A stretch of 8,763 nt of DNA from Acidimicrobiales bacterium (GTDB lineage: Bacteria > Actinomycetota > Acidimicrobiia > Acidimicrobiales > Ilumatobacteraceae), in NCBI GenBank assembly GCA_030833305.1, contig JAURHL010000077.1, positions 1-8,763 on the forward strand, given 5' to 3'. The notes under the pieces are model-generated. The model ran no database searches. It saw only the letters and a program-made list of their open reading frames with translations, and had not been told where the DNA came from. Positions 7,648 to 8,763 of this stretch are shown one piece after another. Each line of letters begins with the position of its first letter. Positions within the stretch are counted from its first letter, which is position 1. The translations under genes were made by a program, and so were the position numbers.

Positions 7648-8763
7648 GACGTGAGCTGCTTGCTCGTGGCCGGTTGACCGGCTCGCATCACGCGCAGGTA
7701 CGAGCGGGCCACGGACTGCCACGAGTGTTGGGGGGCCAATCGACGAGCGGCTTGTTGCATGAACGCCAGCGTCGACCGTGATCCGAGAATGTGATCGATC
7801 GATCGCGCCAACCCCAACGAATTGCGACGTGGCACGACCCGCACCGCTCCACTTCGACTCAGTTCGCGCGCATGAGGGAAGTCGGTGGCCACCACGGGGC
7901 GTCCGGCGGACACGGCATCGACGAGAACCCCGGAGGTGATCTGGTCGGGGGAGTCGTACGGCAGGACCACCAGCTCACTGCGCAGGATCAAATCGTTGAG
8001 CTCGTCGAGCGTTCGGTAGCGGGAGTCGAATTCCACCCGATCGCCCACTCCGAGATCGTGGGCCAGAGCGACGAGGGACTCGCGGTACGCCTCGCCGTCG
8101 CGGGCGAGCACCTTGGGGTGGGTGGCACCGGCCACGACGTAGTGAACGTCGGGGTACATGTCCACGATGCGGGCGACGGCCTCGATGACCCACTCGACTC
8201 CCTTTCCGGGTCCGATCAGGCCCCAAGTGAGGAGTTGAAACGGTCGGGGCTCGACGTTTCCGCTGTCGGCGGGGATGGTGGCGCCGTGGGGGATCGTGAA
8301 GACCTTCGACGGATCCACGTCGTAGTTCTCGACCAAGCGGGTGCGGGCGCTCATCGTCATGGTGACCGAGACCGTCGAGCGGTCGACGACGGACTCGAGA
8401 ATCCGTCGTTGGTTCGCCGTGGCGGTCAGGGGGACGGTGTGCAGCGTCGTCACCGACGGTACGGACACGTTGTCCAAGAGATCGAGGACCGCGACTCCGT
8501 CGTCGGCTCCGAAGATCCCGTATTCGTGTTGGACGAACACCCCGTCGAGTTGGTCGATGAGGTCCACCGTCTCGGCGAGCGATCGGTGGTCGTCGACCCG
8601 CCACTGGTGCGCCGGGCGACGCCCGTCGTTCCACGTCGTTGGCACGAACTCGGTGTCGTCGGCGCCTTCGACCACGCGAAACCCGTCCACCTCGACGCCC
8701 GGGCGCATCTCGAGTCCGCGTGACAACGCCGCTCCGAACGTGGCCAGACCGCACGCGGTGGGT
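7644..8763 (-). CDS. GT4-type glycosyltransferase (GT-B fold), 5' end outside window
   Basis: This is a retaining GT-B glycosyltransferase of family 4 type, which transfers a sugar from a nucleotide sugar to an unidentified acceptor. The visible 372 residues, numbered from the codon at 8762, begin with PTACGLATFGAAL, the N-terminal glycine-rich substrate loop, so the gene continues past the right edge by probably only a few tens of residues. The TTG at 8726 is therefore not the start. Further landmarks are FVQHEYGIFG (76-85), TLHTVPLT (106-113), IPHGATIP (157-164), LLTWGLIGPGKGVEWVIEA (177-195, the donor-site Gly/Lys loop), VVAGATHPKVL (209-219) and LPYDSPDQITSGVLVDAVSAG (267-287) followed by RPVVATDFPHAREL. 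The last region corresponds to the usual E-x7-E donor motif, but the first Glu is replaced, as in the subgroup reading DQxxSGxL. It is soluble or membrane-peripheral and is the first visible gene of the GT/middle/GH130 operon. Confidence 0.87.
   Translation of the reverse strand, partial: PTACGLATFGAALSRGLEMRPGVEVDGFRVVEGADDTEFVPTTWNDGRRPAHQWRVDDHRSLAETVDLIDQLDGVFVQHEYGIFGADDGVAVLDLLDNVSVPSVTTLHTVPLTATANQRRILESVVDRSTVSVTMTMSARTRLVENYDVDPSKVFTIPHGATIPADSGNVEPRPFQLLTWGLIGPGKGVEWVIEAVARIVDMYPDVHYVVAGATHPKVLARDGEAYRESLVALAHDLGVGDRVEFDSRYRTLDELNDLILRSELVVLPYDSPDQITSGVLVDAVSAGRPVVATDFPHARELSRSGAVRVVPRRNSLGLARSIDHILGSRSTLAFMQQAARRLAPQHSWQSVARSYLRVMRAGQPATSKQLTS

Noticed and set aside
7648..7722. In-frame extension of the middle protein upstream of ATG 7647
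   Set aside because: It would run 75 bases into the end of the glycosyltransferase gene, while ATG 7647 gives an exact ATGA overlap matching the other junction.
8724..8726. TTG as start of the glycosyltransferase
   Set aside because: The frame stays open to the window edge, and the codons upstream encode PTACGLATFGAA, the conserved N-terminal loop of this family, so the start lies outside the window.

Overview
The window looks like chromosomal DNA from a high-GC bacterium, most likely an actinomycete. This is an inference from the uniformly GC-rich coding sequence, heavy use of TTG for leucine, frequent CGATCG/GATC words and the gene families present. The style recalls Acidimicrobiia-type lineages, but no rRNA or marker gene fixes the taxonomy. 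Coding density is almost complete: there is no gene-free stretch over 25 bases, and I see no tRNA, rRNA, insertion sequence, phage gene or CRISPR array.

Plus strand, left half (1-5133): four genes run in one direction with gaps of about 21, 10 and 9 bases, probably a single transcription unit whose promoter lies left of the window. They are the C-terminal part of an MFS transporter (cut by the window edge), an Old Yellow Enzyme-family NADH:flavin oxidoreductase, a Uup-type ABC-F ATPase, and an acetyl-CoA hydrolase/CoA-transferase family enzyme. Their functions do not form one obvious pathway. The set looks like a housekeeping and general-metabolism operon.

Minus strand, right half (8763 down to 5156): three genes form a tight carbohydrate operon. 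In order of transcription they are a GT4-type glycosyltransferase (5' end cut by the right window edge), a conserved protein of about 342 residues that is probably an (alpha/alpha)6-barrel glycan-active protein, and a long GH130-family glycoside phosphorylase/hydrolase-like protein. Both internal junctions are exact ATGA overlaps, in which the stop TGA shares bases with the next ATG. This implies translational coupling and a shared job, plausibly making and trimming or recycling a mannose-type oligosaccharide. It is the most interesting part of the window, because the substrate and the role of the middle protein cannot be told from sequence.

The two units converge at 5133/5156 with a 22-base gap. 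A small GC hairpin lies over the stop codon of the CoA-transferase gene and may help end transcription.
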